Position numbers and translations under genes: made by a program. A stretch of DNA of 64,000 nt from Breviolum minutum Mf 1.05b.01 (taxonomy: Eukaryota; Sar; Dinophyceae; Suessiales; Symbiodiniaceae), in NCBI GenBank assembly GCA_000507305.1, contig DF239664.1:66834-130833 (forward strand), written 5' to 3'. Below the pieces are notes generated by a model. That model was given only the letters and a program-made list of their open reading frames with translations, was not told the origin of the DNA and made no database searches. Of this stretch, positions 24,901 to 37,892 are shown piece by piece (the first letter of the stretch is position 1; every line of letters begins with the position of its first letter).

Positions 24901-27900
24901 GATTGCCGAGTTGATGCTTCGCCGGGGCGTGAGCTATGCTAGGCTCGGGGAAGGGATCGAAGCTTTGGAAGCCACGCACTAAAAGGCGTAAGTCGTCGAC
25001 ATTGATGTTGATGTTTGGGCTGTGTTATATACATGTCCGGGGATGGTGGGGATTTAAAGAAACATGGGATGAACCACGAACCAGCGAAGTTTTGAAGCGC
25101 GTTTTTATGGCTTCCGGCGAGGCAGTTGCGCTCCAGTAAGCCACCTCCTGTGATGTGGGAATGGTATGGAGATCGATACATGGGAGCAGCCCATGGTGTC
25201 ATGGGCATTACCTTCATGTTGCTGCACGTGCCTGCCATGTTGGAGGCACCTTGTTTTGAAAGGAGACCCATGGGTTGAATTTCTTTAAGGGAATGATCTG
25301 AAAAATCCATGGAGATCAGAGAGCTTCATTGACACATTTCAGGTTGGTTGTAGATCAACACAAGTTTTCAACCAACAATGTGCTACGCCATAATTCATCA
25401 TTTGATTCTGAAGACTATCCTTTAGCCCACGAATCAAAAAATGTCCGCATTTTTTTTCATCATTTTCCTATGTCCTTTGACAGCCCAAATCATCGTCATG
25501 CTCATCCGCAATTTTTTTCACATCTCTGAGGGGCAAAACTTGGATCTTCTACGACAAACATTACAATGGCTGGCTACCATGAAGCAAGCCTCCGGAAATT
25601 ACCCAGTGGTGTATCTCGACTTCAAACGGTGATGGATTTTTGACCCCCCGTTGATGGCTAGGTGTTGCAACCGGTTTTTGTTTCCCCCTGATTTCGTGAA
25701 CTGGTGCAAATTTCTTAGAATTAGAATGTCATTTCTTGTTGTCATGTCACAAAATCTTGAGGAACAGAAACGCCATGTTTCAACACCTCCAATGGCCTTT
25801 TCCCGTATACATGAGATGTCTTGTATTCTCATCCTATGGTGCATTTTGGGGAGCCAACAAATCCATCATCTCGTTGGTTAGCTTCACCAAAGGTTTGGCG
25901 AAGCTAGTGCTGATTGCATCCATTTCTGTCATGGAGCGTCTTTTGGATGCCCAAAAAGGGGGTGGAAATTGTGTGTTTTTTCTCCATTTTTCGAGTGGGA
26001 GTGTGGTCTTCTCGGAATCCCCAAGGAACATTTCGAACCGAGGCCATTAAGGATGTATTTTTTTTTAAAAAGATAAATCAGCCAAGGATTTGTTGGAATT
26101 CACGACCTGGTCAGACGTTCCCTTTTCAGAAACTCACTCGTTTTTGGTTGCTTTTTTTTTGTTTGGCACTTGGATCTCAAGGTTCCAACCTTTAGCTAGT
26201 CCTCTAAGGATGCTTAGTGAGGGCTTGATAAGGGGTCTTGTTAAGGGGTAGATAAGGGACGCTGATACACTCTATGTCTCTTTGTTATATTAACGATATG
26301 CTGGTCGATGTGAATATAGCTCCCGGACCGCGAGGTTCAACGCGGAAACAGTGCCTTTCCATAACTGTTCGGGAAAACAAATTATTTGTTGGCAGCCCCT
26401 GTCTTGAAAACAAACAATGGTGCCATTCTCTATCAAGATCAAAAACCACCAAACACGAGACATTTCAAGGAGTTCCTTTTATTTAAACATCCATCAAACT
26501 TCTCCAACGATCAAATCTCCACCCCCTACAGTATCACCCCAACAGCCCCCAAAGCCCAGGACAGGAGCAGTGCTGTTGTATTGCAAGGCCTACGAGGTGC
26601 TTCAAGAGGAGCGATGGTTGCAACTGGCTAAGGAGATGAAAGCCTGGAGGGGTGTGTGTGGGGTTTGTGTAGGGTCAAGGATAGGGAGATTTGAGATTGG
26701 GTTTAGTTTAGGGATGATATTTTGGGTTGCTGGGTAGATGTGAGGAAACACAAAAACACAAGCATCATGTGAATACGACCAATCTTAGAAAACCACAGTT
26801 TTTTTGCATCTACTGTTTTTTTTGAGGCAGGTCTTGTTGGTTCAAGCTTGATGTTTTTCTCCAGGATGCCGGGGAAGTGGTGTGGAAATATGGCCTACTG
26901 AAGAAAGGCCTATGGTTTGGCAAAGCTTGCGGTCCCTTTCGACTGCTGGACGATTTGAAGCAAATGATTCATGAAACCTGTGTGTAAATGAAGGATGATT
27001 GTTCAGCAATATGAAGATGTCAAGGGTATGAGCTCTTCTTGGCAAGAAGTCTAAGTTCCTCTTGCACTTCACCATATGCTCCAATATAATTCTCGCATCA
27101 TGCCAAAACCATAATACAAAGCTACCTACCAACCATTGAAAGTCAATAGATTCTATATAGATGACTTGTTGGAAACTATCTCATCCATTTACGAACTTCG
27201 GAGATTGTGAGAAATCTCCATTCCATCATTTCCACCTTCCTTCACCGATTCACCGATGTGAAGGTCCTGGGATATGCCATGGGATTGCAGGGAATGGCTA
27301 TTCTTTCCTGTCCTTGTACCGTGTGACAGAGGAGATTTTGGGAGATCCGGTGAGATCGGTGCGCATTTTTTTGGATCGCCGGGGGGAATATCTTTCATTT
27401 TGGGCACATTTTGGGCTGAAGGAACAAGGACTTCTTTTTTAGATTATCTATATTTAATGTGTAGAACATTTGTGAAAAAAACGGCATCTTCAACTAATAC
27501 AAGTTGTCATGAACTTTTTTTTTGGGGGGAAGATCTTCCAAACCTTATCACAGAAAGCACTTTGAACCCCCGCGCTGCAGTCACGCTAGGACTCCAAATG
27601 GTTGGCTCGAGCATATCACTTCGCTTGTCAAATCTTTGCACCAGAGGTGGAAAGGCAATCGCGATGTCCGGATAATCCCTTCTCACTCTTTGAGACATGG
27701 TTTCACATATCAACAAAAAACCATTAAAAACCGCCAGTGGAGGGAAAATGATCCAAAGAACGCACACCTGGTTGTGTTGAGTTTCCTGTCTTTTGAAAGG
27801 GTTTGGCGGGCTACAGCATACTACCTTTGGGTGGTTTTAGGGATTGTTCTAAGGCATTAGAAGGACCCTTATGAACCAACCGGTGTATAATTCGATGTAT

Positions 27901-28477
27901 TTAATTCGCAGCTCAAGTGACTACAGTGACTCCTTGTTTTTTTTTTTTTTGTGGGGGTACTGTATGTGATAGACATGCAAGGATATATGTGGAAAAGATA
28001 TCTTTGACAATATATGACAAATCTATGTTGAACAATATACGACAAGACAATATATGACAAATCGATAATCTATTTGCATTTTTTTGTCCACCATGTTGAA
28101 AATATATGACGAATCTATGACAATCAAATGACAGGCAACAGCTGGATTGCTTTTCAACATGCTCCGAGGAAGGGCTGGCAGGGACCTTGTGTTTCCTCAT
28201 GGATTTACGCGTGAGACCTAAGGCAAGGTTTTTCCCTCAAAATCGCAGAAAACTTCCATGGCATTTTTTTTGGGGGGGGAACTTTTGAGTGCCAAATGGG
28301 AAGTTGAGAAGGCAAAATGCTCACAAAATGGCAGGCATTTGGGTTGGGAAATTAATCTCTCATGATACATGCGCAGAAGATGTAGCTAACTTGAGGGTCT
28401 ATTTGGAAGGCACTCACTCACTCCTTTTGCTGTCTTTCAGATGGCAAGGCATGGCATGTGCATTTGAAATCATTTGA
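21984..28477 (+). CDS. LanC-like protein (LANCL family), nearly complete
   Basis: Fifteen exons join without a phase break: 21984-22040, 22607-22722, 23536-23636, 24134-24194, 24533-24592, 24860-24942, 25098-25227, 25531-25610, 25893-25945, 26565-26632, 26865-26907, 27264-27331, 27590-27691, 28169-28227 and 28441-28477 (stop). They give about 372 residues; animal LANCL proteins have about 400, so perhaps 30 N-terminal residues are missing. Family marks in order: CGRAGFL, LYGRAGYLHG, MWEWYGDRYMGAAHG, SGNYP, FCHGA (zinc Cys near 25927), GLLKKGPGICHGIAGNGYSF (zinc Cys-His at 27275-27280), FSLFEGLAGT and a final AFEII. The spacing SGNYP to CHG equals that of the human protein as I remember it. 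LANCL enzymes bind zinc and add glutathione to dehydrated residues in proteins (family knowledge). Nine or ten of the 14 introns begin with GC or GA. Confidence 0.9.
22495..22555. repeat. Foldback with GATT core
   Basis: GAAAATTCCAG and CTGGAATTTTTC form an imperfect inverted repeat around a GATTGATT-type tract in the first located LANCL intron. Confidence 0.6.
24021..24045. repeat. (TA)n microsatellite
   Basis: One of many TA tracts in introns of this window; others lie near 3116, 4555, 9728, 32195, 33340, 40480, 42735, 44060, 47340, 49570 and 51240. Confidence 0.85.
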
Positions 28478-29440
28478 AGAACCTTGCCGTGAAGCGTTTT
28501 GGGAGTCATCTGAGATCTACACCCCAGATTATTATTTATTTATATATATAAATGATTATACATGTATTTGTACTTCAACTAAACTTTGAAAACTGCCACT
28601 GGATACCTTCCACTTGAAATCGCCCGGTCACGAGGCCGCGGCATTTCCACTCTTTGAATTGGAGTCGAGCCGCAGTGTTGCCCCCAAGCGAAAACGAGAG
28701 CCGTAGGTTTTCTACCCCCAAAGGTGGGGTTAGAAAAACCCTTAGCGAAGTGAAAGGCTGAGAGAAAAAATGTGGGAAGGGCAAATAGGAGGGGGGGTGT
28801 GGAGGTTCGGGCCTTGGGCCTGGAGGAGAATATAGATGATGAAATTTCGTTGAAATTGATTGATTTTTGTTGAAGGTAGGTCGTTTGGGTTTTGCATGAA
28901 AGGTTGATGGACAGTTCTCCGAATGACAATTTTGCGAGTTGGCACATATACTATCTAGATTCTAGATTTTTATCCGTAGTTCTTAAATTTTGCGTTCAAA
29001 GGCAGCTGTTTTAGGTGCCATGTGTTTCTCAGATTTTCCTTGATTTGGCTGACCCACATGAACAATCAAGAAGATTCCTGCATCCAGAGTCAGCGCCGCC
29101 CAAGAAATAAGATTTGGAGGGATCCGACAATGGTTTGTTACAGTAGTCTCTCTGTTGATTTTTGGTGTAACATCCGAGGATTATTGGATGATCCTTTTTC
29201 TAAGCACTTTGAGTTTGATGTAACAATATTTATATATACAATATACAGATTTTTGTATTGTATATGGAAAAATAGTTCAACACACACACATAATATTATA
29301 CATATATATATGTATAGAAATAAGTTTGTGAAGCTGTTTTTTCATGTTGTATTTTTCTAAAAACAACCAAAACCCGAAGTCAAGAAACACTAAGAACCAC
29401 CATTTTTTGTGTGTTTGGGTCTCCGGTGTAATCCTTGCAG
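28478..29440. other. 3' flank of LANCL gene and start of TPR gene region
   Basis: No firm exon. One or more first exons of the TPR gene must lie here or nearby, but I could not pick them out. Confidence 0.35.
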
Positions 29441-32400
29441 GCCTTATTGGTGGATCCCAACAACACACGTGCACTCTTTCGTCGTGGATGTGCCTATGCC
29501 AATGCTGGGAGAGCTCGGTTGTGGGTGAGAGAGGAGATGATGGTAAGGTTGGGGAGATGATCATGAAAGGTGGAGAAAAATGGTGAGAAAATCATTGAGT
29601 TGAGGTCATTGGTCATCTTGATTGAGAACCAGGAGTTGAACATTGAGTTGTTTGTGTTGATTTGTTTGAACGACATTGCCTCAAACTTCCCTGACTTTCA
29701 ATGATGCCTCAGCTATGGTTCTGAGGCGCAAGGCTGGCTGCTGGCACGAAAGGATTTTGAACAGGTGGCCACTACCATTAAGGGATGGAGCATGTTTTTC
29801 CTATGTAGATGTTGGGAAGTTTGGGATGTGGGGATGAAGATGGACGACTTTAGAAATTACCATCCCCCTTCTGCTTTGCAAAACAAGCAGAAGAAGCACT
29901 TTGCAAAGTAAAGGAGACTTCACATGGAGAGAATGAATAGTGATCCCTAGTTCGATGTCCGTAGATTTCAATGGATGGGACTTGGTGTCTATGAATCTTT
30001 TGCTGCGCTGCCCATTGGCCCAATTCCCTGCTCACAAAATGTCACACGAAGCACTGAAGATTGAAGCGGATTTCATCACAGTCACAGTCTTTTTTTGAAT
30101 TAAATCAAGTTTCAATCTCCACACTCACTTTTGTTGGTCCCATGGCAAAAATCCCAAAACGAAAAAGACAAAGTATATATTATATACCCTTAGCCTACCA
30201 AACAAAACCTTTATGACATCCAAAACCCATTTTTGCCTCAATCCACACCCTTCAAAACACACACCTCCCAAGGATTCCCGCACCAACAAAAAAACACACC
30301 TCAGCAACCTCACCAAACCCCCCCCAAAAAAACCCTCACCTCTCACCATGTCGAATTTGGCGGATCTGGTCTTGGCAGCAGAGGAGCCCGATTTGGAGGA
30401 TCCGCTTCTGCAGGAAGAATTGGCCCGTCTCCAGGCGCGCCGCGCCGCGACGCCTCCCGTCACGGCCTCCTTGTCGCGGCCCACGTCGGCACGGCCCACG
30501 TCGGCGCGGGTGGCCAGCCAGGTGGAAAAGCCTGTGGCGCAGCGGCTTGGATGGGAAGAGGAGTTATCCGACTCGCAAAGCAATAAGCAATATCTTGATA
30601 ATAAACACTATCTTGTTTATGGCACTGTTGCATGATTTGTCATAGTTAAAATATGTTGGGGTACTGTGATCAGCCTCCTTCGGTTTGCACGTGGGACTTA
30701 GGAACTGAACAGTTTTACTTTTTGGTCTTTTATTGTTTGATTGAAAGATGACTTTGTTCAATTGACTTAGAAGGAGCATCTTCTCTACTTCAAAATCCAT
30801 GTTGATTTCTCGGTTTTTGTTGAACTGCCGTTCTGTTTTCGTTGTAACATCTTGCATCTTCATCATTTTCTCTGATGTTTATACCAAGTTCAAAGCAGAT
30901 TCTAAACCCTTCAGTTTTCCGTCCCCTTCACAGCGGTTCGAGGTTGGCTGATGCGATTCTGGCACGGGCGGAGGAAGCAGAGGAAACCATCGACAAAGAA
31001 CTTGAAGAGATGGACAGACAGTTGAAATTGCAGGTGAGAAATCCAGTTGAAACAGTCAGTTAACGTTCCATTTACATTTAGAATACATTTAGATATATGT
31101 ATATCTGAAGAATTCATCCAACCATATCCCTTTTTAAGTTTTGAACTTGGGTGGGATTTTGCGATATGTTTTTTTCTTTATCCAACCACCGTGACTCAGG
31201 CCAAGCAGCAATTTTCTTTTTTTTTCATTCATTTTTGTGGTCCCAATTTGCAAGGTGGAGCAGTTTCGACGGCAGCAACGTTGCTTGGATTGTTTTGTTT
31301 AAAAAGTAAACACCTCCCACCTGGGGTGTCCGGCACATGTGGCAGATGAGTATACAGTATCTACACCTTGGGGTGGGAAATTGAGAATGCCAGTGACCAC
31401 GAGGCGATTATCAGTTTTAGAGATCCCAACTGAAATCTTTGCCAGTGTGGACAAGGGAAATTCGTAGTCCAAGTTATACCAACGAAGAATGTAGATCAAT
31501 GTGGCCTTCACCAGATTTCGCCCCCCCCCACCCACCCACCCAAAAAAAATCCATGGTATATTCTGACGACAATGGGGAAGGTTTCAATCATTTCAATCTT
31601 TGGAAGGTGCCGGAGTTTTATGAAGATTTAGTTTGGAAATATTTACTGATTTCAGGCTTGTGACATGAAGCAAACTTTTAATTCCAGATTCTGTTCTTTA
31701 TCAATTGGGCTCTTGAAGCATTGACAATGTCAATCCAGGTAGAGACTCTCAAGACGAGGTGGAGGACATGAAGGACGATTCGTGCACGTCATGAATCGAT
31801 GGATGTATAGATGTCTGATGATGTCTGTAGATCTGATGGTGAAATTGCTTCTAGATAGTCGATTCTAGCCATTCAAAGCTTCGATATTTTCTCAATGTGA
31901 TGTCACCCAACAATTCTGGTGATTTTTGTGAAAAGAGAAGTCAGCATTTTCCACCAGGGTAGTTTGAGGTCAAGAGATGTTGAGGGCCAAAGATCCGCCT
32001 TGACAGCTCCCATCAGGATGGATGAAGCTTATCAAACATAAGCTGTGAAACATTGGTGGGTGACGATTGCCACATTGATTTGAACATCGTTTTTTCCTCC
32101 ACTCCCTTTGACAAAAAACATGTATTGGAACTAGTAACTAGCTATTTTTTTCTACACATGATATGTGTAGAAAAACGCAAACTGATTATATGTATATATA
32201 TATATATACTGTCTTAGTGAAGCGTCCAGGCTCCAGAATCAATACATTAGAAAATTGCCATTCATTTTTCCAAAAAGGGGCTTTAAAAGTCGAATTTTTC
32301 GCCATTACAAAAGACGTATGGATCTGCCAGGAGCCGCCTGAAGCTTCCACTAGTGAGGTTTTGGGGACAGTGGTCATGGCAGCACCTGAAGCTCAGGATT

Positions 32401-33342
32401 GGCAGGGGTGACAGGGTGAGATGTCCTTTGATCAGGTTTTGAAGACTGGATGTCGGATATCCTTTGGTTTCCAAAACACCACCAAAAATATCCCAGGGTT
32501 GAGAATTTGTGACCCTTTTTCTATGAAACACATCTTAAAAACCTTTGGGGGGGTCATTTGCTGGTGGGAGTTGGCCAATTTTTTGTCTGACCAAAAACCC
32601 TCGGGTGCCCCCGGGGGATTTGCCGAGGAGGAACTGGAGCATTTGAAGCATTTGGCGGCTCAGATGGATGAAGCATTTCCAGAGGTCACGTGGCAATGAT
32701 AACGGCCGCCACATGGTGGGGTTTTGTTGCTTTTTTTGGCCATCTTGGATTGTTGATGAATCAACCATGTCAACTTGGCAATAGCACTCTGATGTGAAAA
32801 ATGTGGCTTTCTATGTAACAGCTAAGATGTTGGATGATTGGATGACCACACTCAGTGTAGGGAATTGGGACACATCCGACTCTGACTTGCAACCTCAGGC
32901 TGCTCCTGCTGGCGATCTCCATGTGCAGGGTGTGAGACGTCGCCCACTGGGTGGCTATCAGGAGCAACTTCATGGTGAAAACCTTGAGGAATGTAAGTGG
33001 AACTGGTATCAACATGCTAGGCGCAAAGCTTCACGTTAAGTGAAACTATAGTGGAACTAATTCAGTGAAGTCGTGAATTTGAGGGTCTTGAAATCACCAG
33101 CTAAGTCAACTAATGCACATCTGGACAAACAGAATTCGCTCGCAGGAGCTACCAACAGATGGACCCCTTGATGAGGATGGGCTTTGTTTTGTGATGGCTT
33201 TGGAGGGTTAATCTTGATCATGGCACGGATTCATCGTGCCAGGCAATGTTATGGTTGCGTCTACCAGCTCCATATATAAAAAAAATGTGTTCTTCGTTAG
33301 CCAAGGACATGTATGTACTGCACACGCACGCACATAGATATG

Positions 33343-33374
<32 letters not shown>

Positions 33375-36300
33375 TATATATACATGCTTCCTCATCCAAT
33401 GTCTAGCCTTTAAACTTTTGGGGATTAGACATTTATAGTAGGAAACTCCAGTGCAAACTTGTATTTCAGAGTCCGAAATGGCTGAGTGAGTATACATACA
33501 TTTTTTTTCTGAATTTCTCAACCTTCCCTGCATATGTCATGTTGCCTGGGGGGAGCGTGAGCAGGAGGTGTCCCATTTCAAGAGTGCTTTGGAGCATTTG
33601 GATGTGAAATTGAGGGCGCTGCAGAAGAAGCAGGTTGGAGGGATGGATGAAACCATCACTTCTTGGGATGGATGAAACAATCCTGGACAATCCACGATAT
33701 TTTGATCATTTTTTATATACATTATTTGGAAGGGTGCCATATAACTTGGCCATCTTACTGGCAACACCTGAATAGCCCATTGAAATGAGATTTTGTCAGA
33801 CCTCGAATCAAAGAACAGTTACCCATATTTCTCCCCTCCCAAAAAAAACCAACTTACCAAACGTTTCTCTAGACTTTCCACAGAACCCTCCCTTTCAACA
33901 CAACCGCGAGTCACCGTTGGTCTCCAGGAGTTTCTGCCTGAGGAATCAGAAGAATCCAAGGCTTTACCACCGCAGGTTGCCGAACTGCAGACTCAAAACC
34001 AGGTGCAAAAACTTCGAGAATTTGTGAAGGAAGGAAGGGGAAGGAAGTTACAAGGAAGCAACTTTTTTTTTGGTTTGTGGAAAAAAATGAAAAAATGTAC
34101 AAGTTTGCAAAAACAAAACAAAAACAAAACTCATTTGAAAAAAAACAACCCCGATTTTTTCGTGTCTCCTGACACCACAGATCAGGTGCTTCGAGAGTTG
34201 TTGTCGGGTGAACGACGCAAAGGACGCTTGAATTTAGATCGAAAGATCTTTGGCACCACTCCAATGTCATAGAAAAGTGTGTCATTTCTGAAACAACTGA
34301 GTTCCTACTGAGTTCCTGGCAAAAATAGTGAAAAGCACCTTTCTGAATAGTGAAACAAAGATGTCCTTCTCTTAGTCCAAGTTCACACTCAAGTCGTGAA
34401 AGTCTAATGGAAACAATGAAGATATGTTGGGGGTTTCTATTTGTTTTAATGAAGGGAGCCCTATTGATTTTCATCCAAAATGAACCCGTGTTTTTGGTGG
34501 GACCCAAAAGATATGAGTTTTCAAGTCACGGTGATTCTATGGTTGAAGCTGTGGAACGTATGCCCGATGCCTGTGAATCGTGAGGGGGTTGAGGTACAAG
34601 AAGTGCAACACACACACGTAGAAGCTTCACTACTATATATGTATATATATCTATATATATCTATATCATATGCAGAAAGTTTTTTTTTTTGGGAAGTTGG
34701 ATTTCTCAAGAACTTGCATTTGGATCGAAGGATGTGTTCAGATCTGTTGAGATTCGGGCCTATGGTTTCAGCATATTCTTCCGTGGTGTTCCTGGCAACA
34801 ATGTCCTACTTGAAAATCACCATTCGGAAGACGAAACAGCATCGCCCTCTCGATGTACTTTCAAAGGAGGTAGTTCATGAATCTTGAATTATTGAATGAT
34901 CAGTTCCAAGCAAAGCTATAGAATGAGATTCGTTCATATTCATTGAGATGATCTTTCTACCCAACGACGAACACTGTACACTACTGCGCGCATTCATGTA
35001 GTTATGCATAAATCACACACGCATATATACTCACAGTTGCTTTCATTTGCATTTATCAATGCAGTATATCAAAACGGACTTTGTTAGATCCACGGCAGGA
35101 ATTCCACCCCCTCCCACCCATCTCCTTAGCCTCAAAAATCGCCGGGTCCTCGAAAAACCGTTGGACCCAGCCTTCCTGGCAATGTCCTGCGAAGAAAATA
35201 CACCTTGCAGCGATGAGTCTACTGCAAAACCATTAGGTATTGAAGATTTAGAGAAGGTTGATATATATGTTTACAATGATGCATTTGATACAATAATTAT
35301 ATGTAATATCTACGCAGGTTTTTGAGGTATGCCATGTTTTACATTGAAACCACACATTTGGCAAGGTTGCTATCAACTTCGGAGACGTTTTTTCATCCTC
35401 AAATCGATATCTCATCTTTTTGCGGGTCCTTTGATGAGCTAGTATGAACCTGGCATTGTTTTTTTTGTTTTTGTTGTGTTTTCACTTTTCAAACGGCCAT
35501 GGCAAACGGGTGGTGGTGACCGTCCCATTCGGTCCACGTTTCCTGCCGCCAGGTCTTGCGTTTGGAACCGAATAATGAAGCTGCACGACGAGAGCTCGAA
35601 AAGATGGAGGAATTCCTTCCATCTGTTGGTCGCGGGGTTTTGGGGAGGGAGATCCCGAGGAGGGTGGAGGTAGGGCCCCATGAAAAAGACACACAAAAAA
35701 AGAATGAATGCCTGAGAAATTTTTGAGAGGATGGGAATATTGGGAATATTTTTGACAAGAGTTTTTGAATAAAACCTTTTCCTAAAAAGGATTTTCTGAG
35801 GCATTTGGGTACCATAAATAAAAGGTGATATTGCGATTGGACCACATCCGTCCTGGCAACGCACATGGATGTTGAGCACAGGAACCGGGGTTTCTCATCG
35901 TTTCATTTTTTTAACGGAAGCGCAAATAGACAGATGCATACATACATTGACTGACGTCAACACACACCTTATAACTTCAAACGTTACTTCAAACAATTAC
36001 ATTGATTGCATATCATTTTGCGCTTTGAACAAATATTGTCGAGTGTCGAAATCATTTCGCTTCTATGCATATATTTTTTCACCCCAAAACGTTCCCTAGT
36101 CAATGTATCTTGGTGCAGGAAGTGCTACCACCTGCGGCGCCAGATGTCTTGGCAAAGACTTGGGTTTCGGGGGCAGCCCGGTAAGTTCCATTAAGAGAGA
36201 TGATGGGAGAAAACAGTCCGGTTGTTTCTTATGAAATACTGCAGTGAGAGTTTCTCAAATTTTGCCATATGGCCAATATGGTGCCACATTTTTTTTTTCC

Positions 36301-37009
36301 TCTCTTTTGTTCCCCCCTTCCTGACGGTATGGGTTTCTGGGTTCCAGGCTTCCAGGTTGCTTGAACATCACGGCTCATTCCAAGCAGTAGCCTTTATTGG
36401 TGATTTCCCCTCTCGAGTGCTGCGATTAGGGTTCAACAAAAAGAGCTCAGAGTTTCCTCCTTCAAAGATACAGTTATATATGTATACTGTACTTATACTG
36501 TATTTGTTTTTTGATTTCAATTTTTTGAACAACATCGTTGCCCCCCATTTGAACCATCCATGTCGGCTCTTGGCTGATCCCAAGATGGGTGCAGATGATC
36601 AGGAGGCAAGATGATCTTCCAGTGTCGACGGTGCCCAAAGATGCGGCCACAGCCGTCAGGCACGATCGTCACAACCAGCGGTCGTGGCTGGTAGATGCGG
36701 GGAAAGTTGAATATGGAAGCTCAGGGGAATATATATATATATATTTCTGGATGTTTCCAAAAATAGGGGTGGGCCCCCAAATCATCTATCTTAATATTGG
36801 AAAATAGGGTTTTCCAGTATAAACGATCCATTTTCGGGTAGCCCCTATCCATATGGGAACTATTTACTTCATGTTTGGAATCCACGTGGAACCACCGTTC
36901 CCATCATCCACCATTTCTCAGGATGGCGCAGAAAGAAGCCGAGCGCTTCAGAAGAGAGATCCTGGCAGTGGCCGACAAGAAGGACGGATCAAATGTGATC
37001 AAAGTGTAG
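29441..37009 (+). CDS. TPR-repeat protein, split by a long interval
   Basis: Exons 29441-29517 (DPNNTRALFRRGCAYANAGR) and 29713-29764 (GSEAQGWLLARKDFEQ) join in phase 2. The next matching exon is 35553 to about 35636 (VLRLEPNNEAARRELEKMEE), which joins the second in phase 0. Together they complete one TPR unit of the FKBP/co-chaperone type: ALFRRG helix A, then DFEQVLRLEPNN helix B. Later exons are 36119-36180 (EVLPPAAPDVLAKTWVSGAA), about 36594-36658 and 36922-37009 (MAQKEAERFRREILAVADKK, stop TAG). TPR proteins bind partner peptides, often Hsp90/Hsp70 tails. The interval 29765-35552 contains what looks like a separate gene. Alternatively the two TPR parts belong to two genes: the frame of the second exon also runs on to a TAA at 29911. 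Confidence 0.6.
30348..34272 (+). CDS. Coiled-coil protein, apparently nested in the TPR gene
   Basis: An ATG at 30348, preceded by a C-rich leader with no coding features, opens MSNLADLVLAAEEPDLEDPL followed by an Ala/Ser/Arg/Thr-rich linker; this exon ends near 30521-30545. Further exons: 30934-31033 (LARAEEAEETIDKELEEMDR), 32628-32684 (EELEHLKHLAAQMDEAFPE), 32899-32992 (donor GTAAGT), about 33556-33633 (EVSHFKSALEHLDVKLRALQ), about 33926-34029 (EESKALPPQVAELQTQNQVQ) and 34181-34272 (DQVLRELLSGERRKGRLNLD, stop TAG). Heptad-like Leu, Glu and Lys patterns indicate coiled coil, perhaps a cytoskeletal or centriolar protein (inference). Some internal phases are unresolved, so an exon is probably missed. 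Confidence 0.55.
34273..35552 (+). other. Interval with two exon candidates
   Basis: 35130-35236 is bounded by CCTTAG and G|GTATTG and encodes LEKPLDPAFLAMSCEENTPC in one of two open frames. 34731-34870 has open frames of mixed quality after CTCAAG. Either could belong to the TPR gene; neither joins it in phase. Confidence 0.25.
36763..36848. repeat. Foldback element, about 40-bp imperfect arms
   Basis: ATAGGGG...AATATTGGAAAA is followed after TAGGG by TTTTCCAGTAT...CCCCTAT, so the 86 bp are almost wholly palindromic. It sits in an intron of the TPR gene, just before its last exon. Looks like a MITE or introner-type unit. Confidence 0.7.
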
Positions 37010-37100
37010 GATTGTCAAAGAAGATGACCCTGGCCCTTGATGGTTTCAGGTGGTAGCCTGGTAGTGGTTTGAAGCATCCTTCGGGTCTTTCGATTTTCAT

Positions 37101-37843
37101 ATGGTTTCTTCCTTGCCGGAAGACGGAGTCTCGCAGTTGTTGGTTGAACATTTGGTTGAATCCTTGGGTAGCAGAGCCGATTAGGAGATGAAGGATTTAC
37201 CATGAGTAGGGAGAAACATGTTCCGAAATCAGAAAAACTAAGTAAACCTCATCATTGCACTCAAAATGATACAATCAGAATTGGTATATAAGATGTATAA
37301 CTTGTAACTTATACAACCTAGTTCTGTTGTCATGCGCACGGGTTACCATTGATTTCTCGCAGGGCTGTGTGTCCGAGTGGTGCAAGAAGTTCAACAAAGT
37401 CCAGGCTGACATGCTCCTCAAAAAAACCGAACCCTGCAACGATGATGGATTTCCTGAATTTGTATCTATCTTTCAAAGGTCTATTGCAAGGGCTCGGTAG
37501 AAGCATCAACATGATCAGAATGTTTGCCCAAGGATGTGGAACTTTTCCTTAAGCCCTCAGTACCTACGTGCTACGGGAATCTGAACCGAATGGGCCTTCC
37601 CTACGCTGTTTGTTGGAGGTCCATAATTTGGTGATCCTCCATCAGCAATCATGAACACTCTTCATGAACACTCACTTCCATACGTATTTATATGTCATGG
37701 TAGTTAGTAGTAATAGTAATTTTTTACAACACATACATGCAGATGCAGGAAATCGATGAAATAATTGAAAAAAATGTATCTAAGTCTAAGATCTATAGCG
37801 ATATTGCTGCTGCTGCTGCTGATGATGGTGGTGGTGGTGGTGG

Positions 37844-37892
<49 letters not shown>

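Noticed and set aside
33911..34507. Minus-strand frame of 198 codons
   Set aside because: Overlaps two plus-strand coiled-coil exons and intron; composition is not protein-like.
34675..34887. Frame with a hydrophobic segment (SAYSSVVFLATMSYL)
   Set aside because: A second frame is equally open and neither has matching donor and acceptor; left as part of an unresolved interval.
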